DNA from: JAVWHP01 sp036639955
GTDB lineage: Bacteria; Bacillota_I; Bacilli_A; Erysipelotrichales; Erysipelotrichaceae
Length of the DNA stretch: 60,115 bases
Direction: 5' to 3'
Assembly (NCBI GenBank): GCA_036639955.1
Contig: JAVWHP010000009.1
Coordinates: 1 to 60,115 of the forward strand
In this document: positions 60,090-60,115 of the stretch, piece by piece
Position numbering within the stretch: the stretch's first letter is position 1
Layout: each line of letters begins with the position of its first letter
Notes under the pieces: model-generated
The model's input: the letters and a program-made list of their open reading frames with translations, nothing else
Database searches by the model: none
Told to the model about the DNA's origin: nothing
Program-made: the position numbers and the translations under genes

Positions 60090-60115
60090 AATTACCTGGC
60101 AATGTGCTATCTTCA
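60088..60115 (-). CDS. 3' end of upstream gene, probably rpoC (partial)
   Basis: The minus-strand frame EDSTLPGN followed by TAG ends on the terminator stem. In Bacillota rpoB-rpoC precedes rpsL, so these eight residues are probably the last of the RNA polymerase beta-prime subunit; the sequence alone is too short to prove it. Confidence 0.4.

Overview
The window is AT-rich DNA from a low-GC Gram-positive (Bacillota). The layout rpsL-rpsG-fusA-tuf, S10-spc-alpha, ecfA1A2T-truA, rplM-rpsI, a zinc-ribbon S14, an agr-type peptide signalling locus and TTGACA/TATAAT promoters with AGGAGG ribosome sites all fit. Absence of rpmD (L30), the gene order and the base composition are compatible with the Erysipelotrichia/Mollicutes side of the phylum; this placement is inference. 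Almost everything is on the minus strand.

Region 1 (1-7650) is a plasmid- or ICE-like element that runs off the left edge. It holds a primase-like replication protein, a small DNA-binding-like partner, ParA/ParB, a thermonuclease, DUF-type plasmid proteins and an ArpU-like regulator. It also has an array of 11-bp iterons over a promoter and two copies of a 17-bp palindrome placed just before ribosome sites. It abuts the 3' end of a tRNA-Asn gene, the usual kind of integration site.

Region 2 (7680-23700) is chromosomal: tRNA-Asn/Glu, a PHP phosphatase, pgsA with two envelope lipoproteins (VanY-like and CapA-like), a stand-alone NrdD-tail protein, a Cys-rich YmaF-like protein, a VanZ-RDD membrane protein, the complete kdpFABC-kdpDE potassium system (kdpF is only 29 codons) and ldh with a candidate CcpA site.

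Region 3 (23700-31400) has an agr locus in the order A-C-D-B with a recognisable 44-residue AgrD, tRNA-Ala/Ile, a cell-wall amidase preceded by a decayed copy of itself, and a small island of a secreted papain-like protease plus a lipoprotein. The island is flanked by a gene fragment and an insertion-sequence transposase stump.

Region 4 (31400-60115) is the ribosomal-protein block. From right to left: the presumed end of rpoC, then rpsL-rpsG-fusA-tuf, rpsJ through rplQ (with secY, adk, map, infA, rpoA), then four genes not normally found here (O-methyltransferase, acidic RraB-like protein, membrane papain-like protein, MATE exporter), then the ECF transporter energy module, truA, a second PHP phosphatase and rplM-rpsI. 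Starts were moved inward where the longest frame overlapped the Shine-Dalgarno (SD) sequence.
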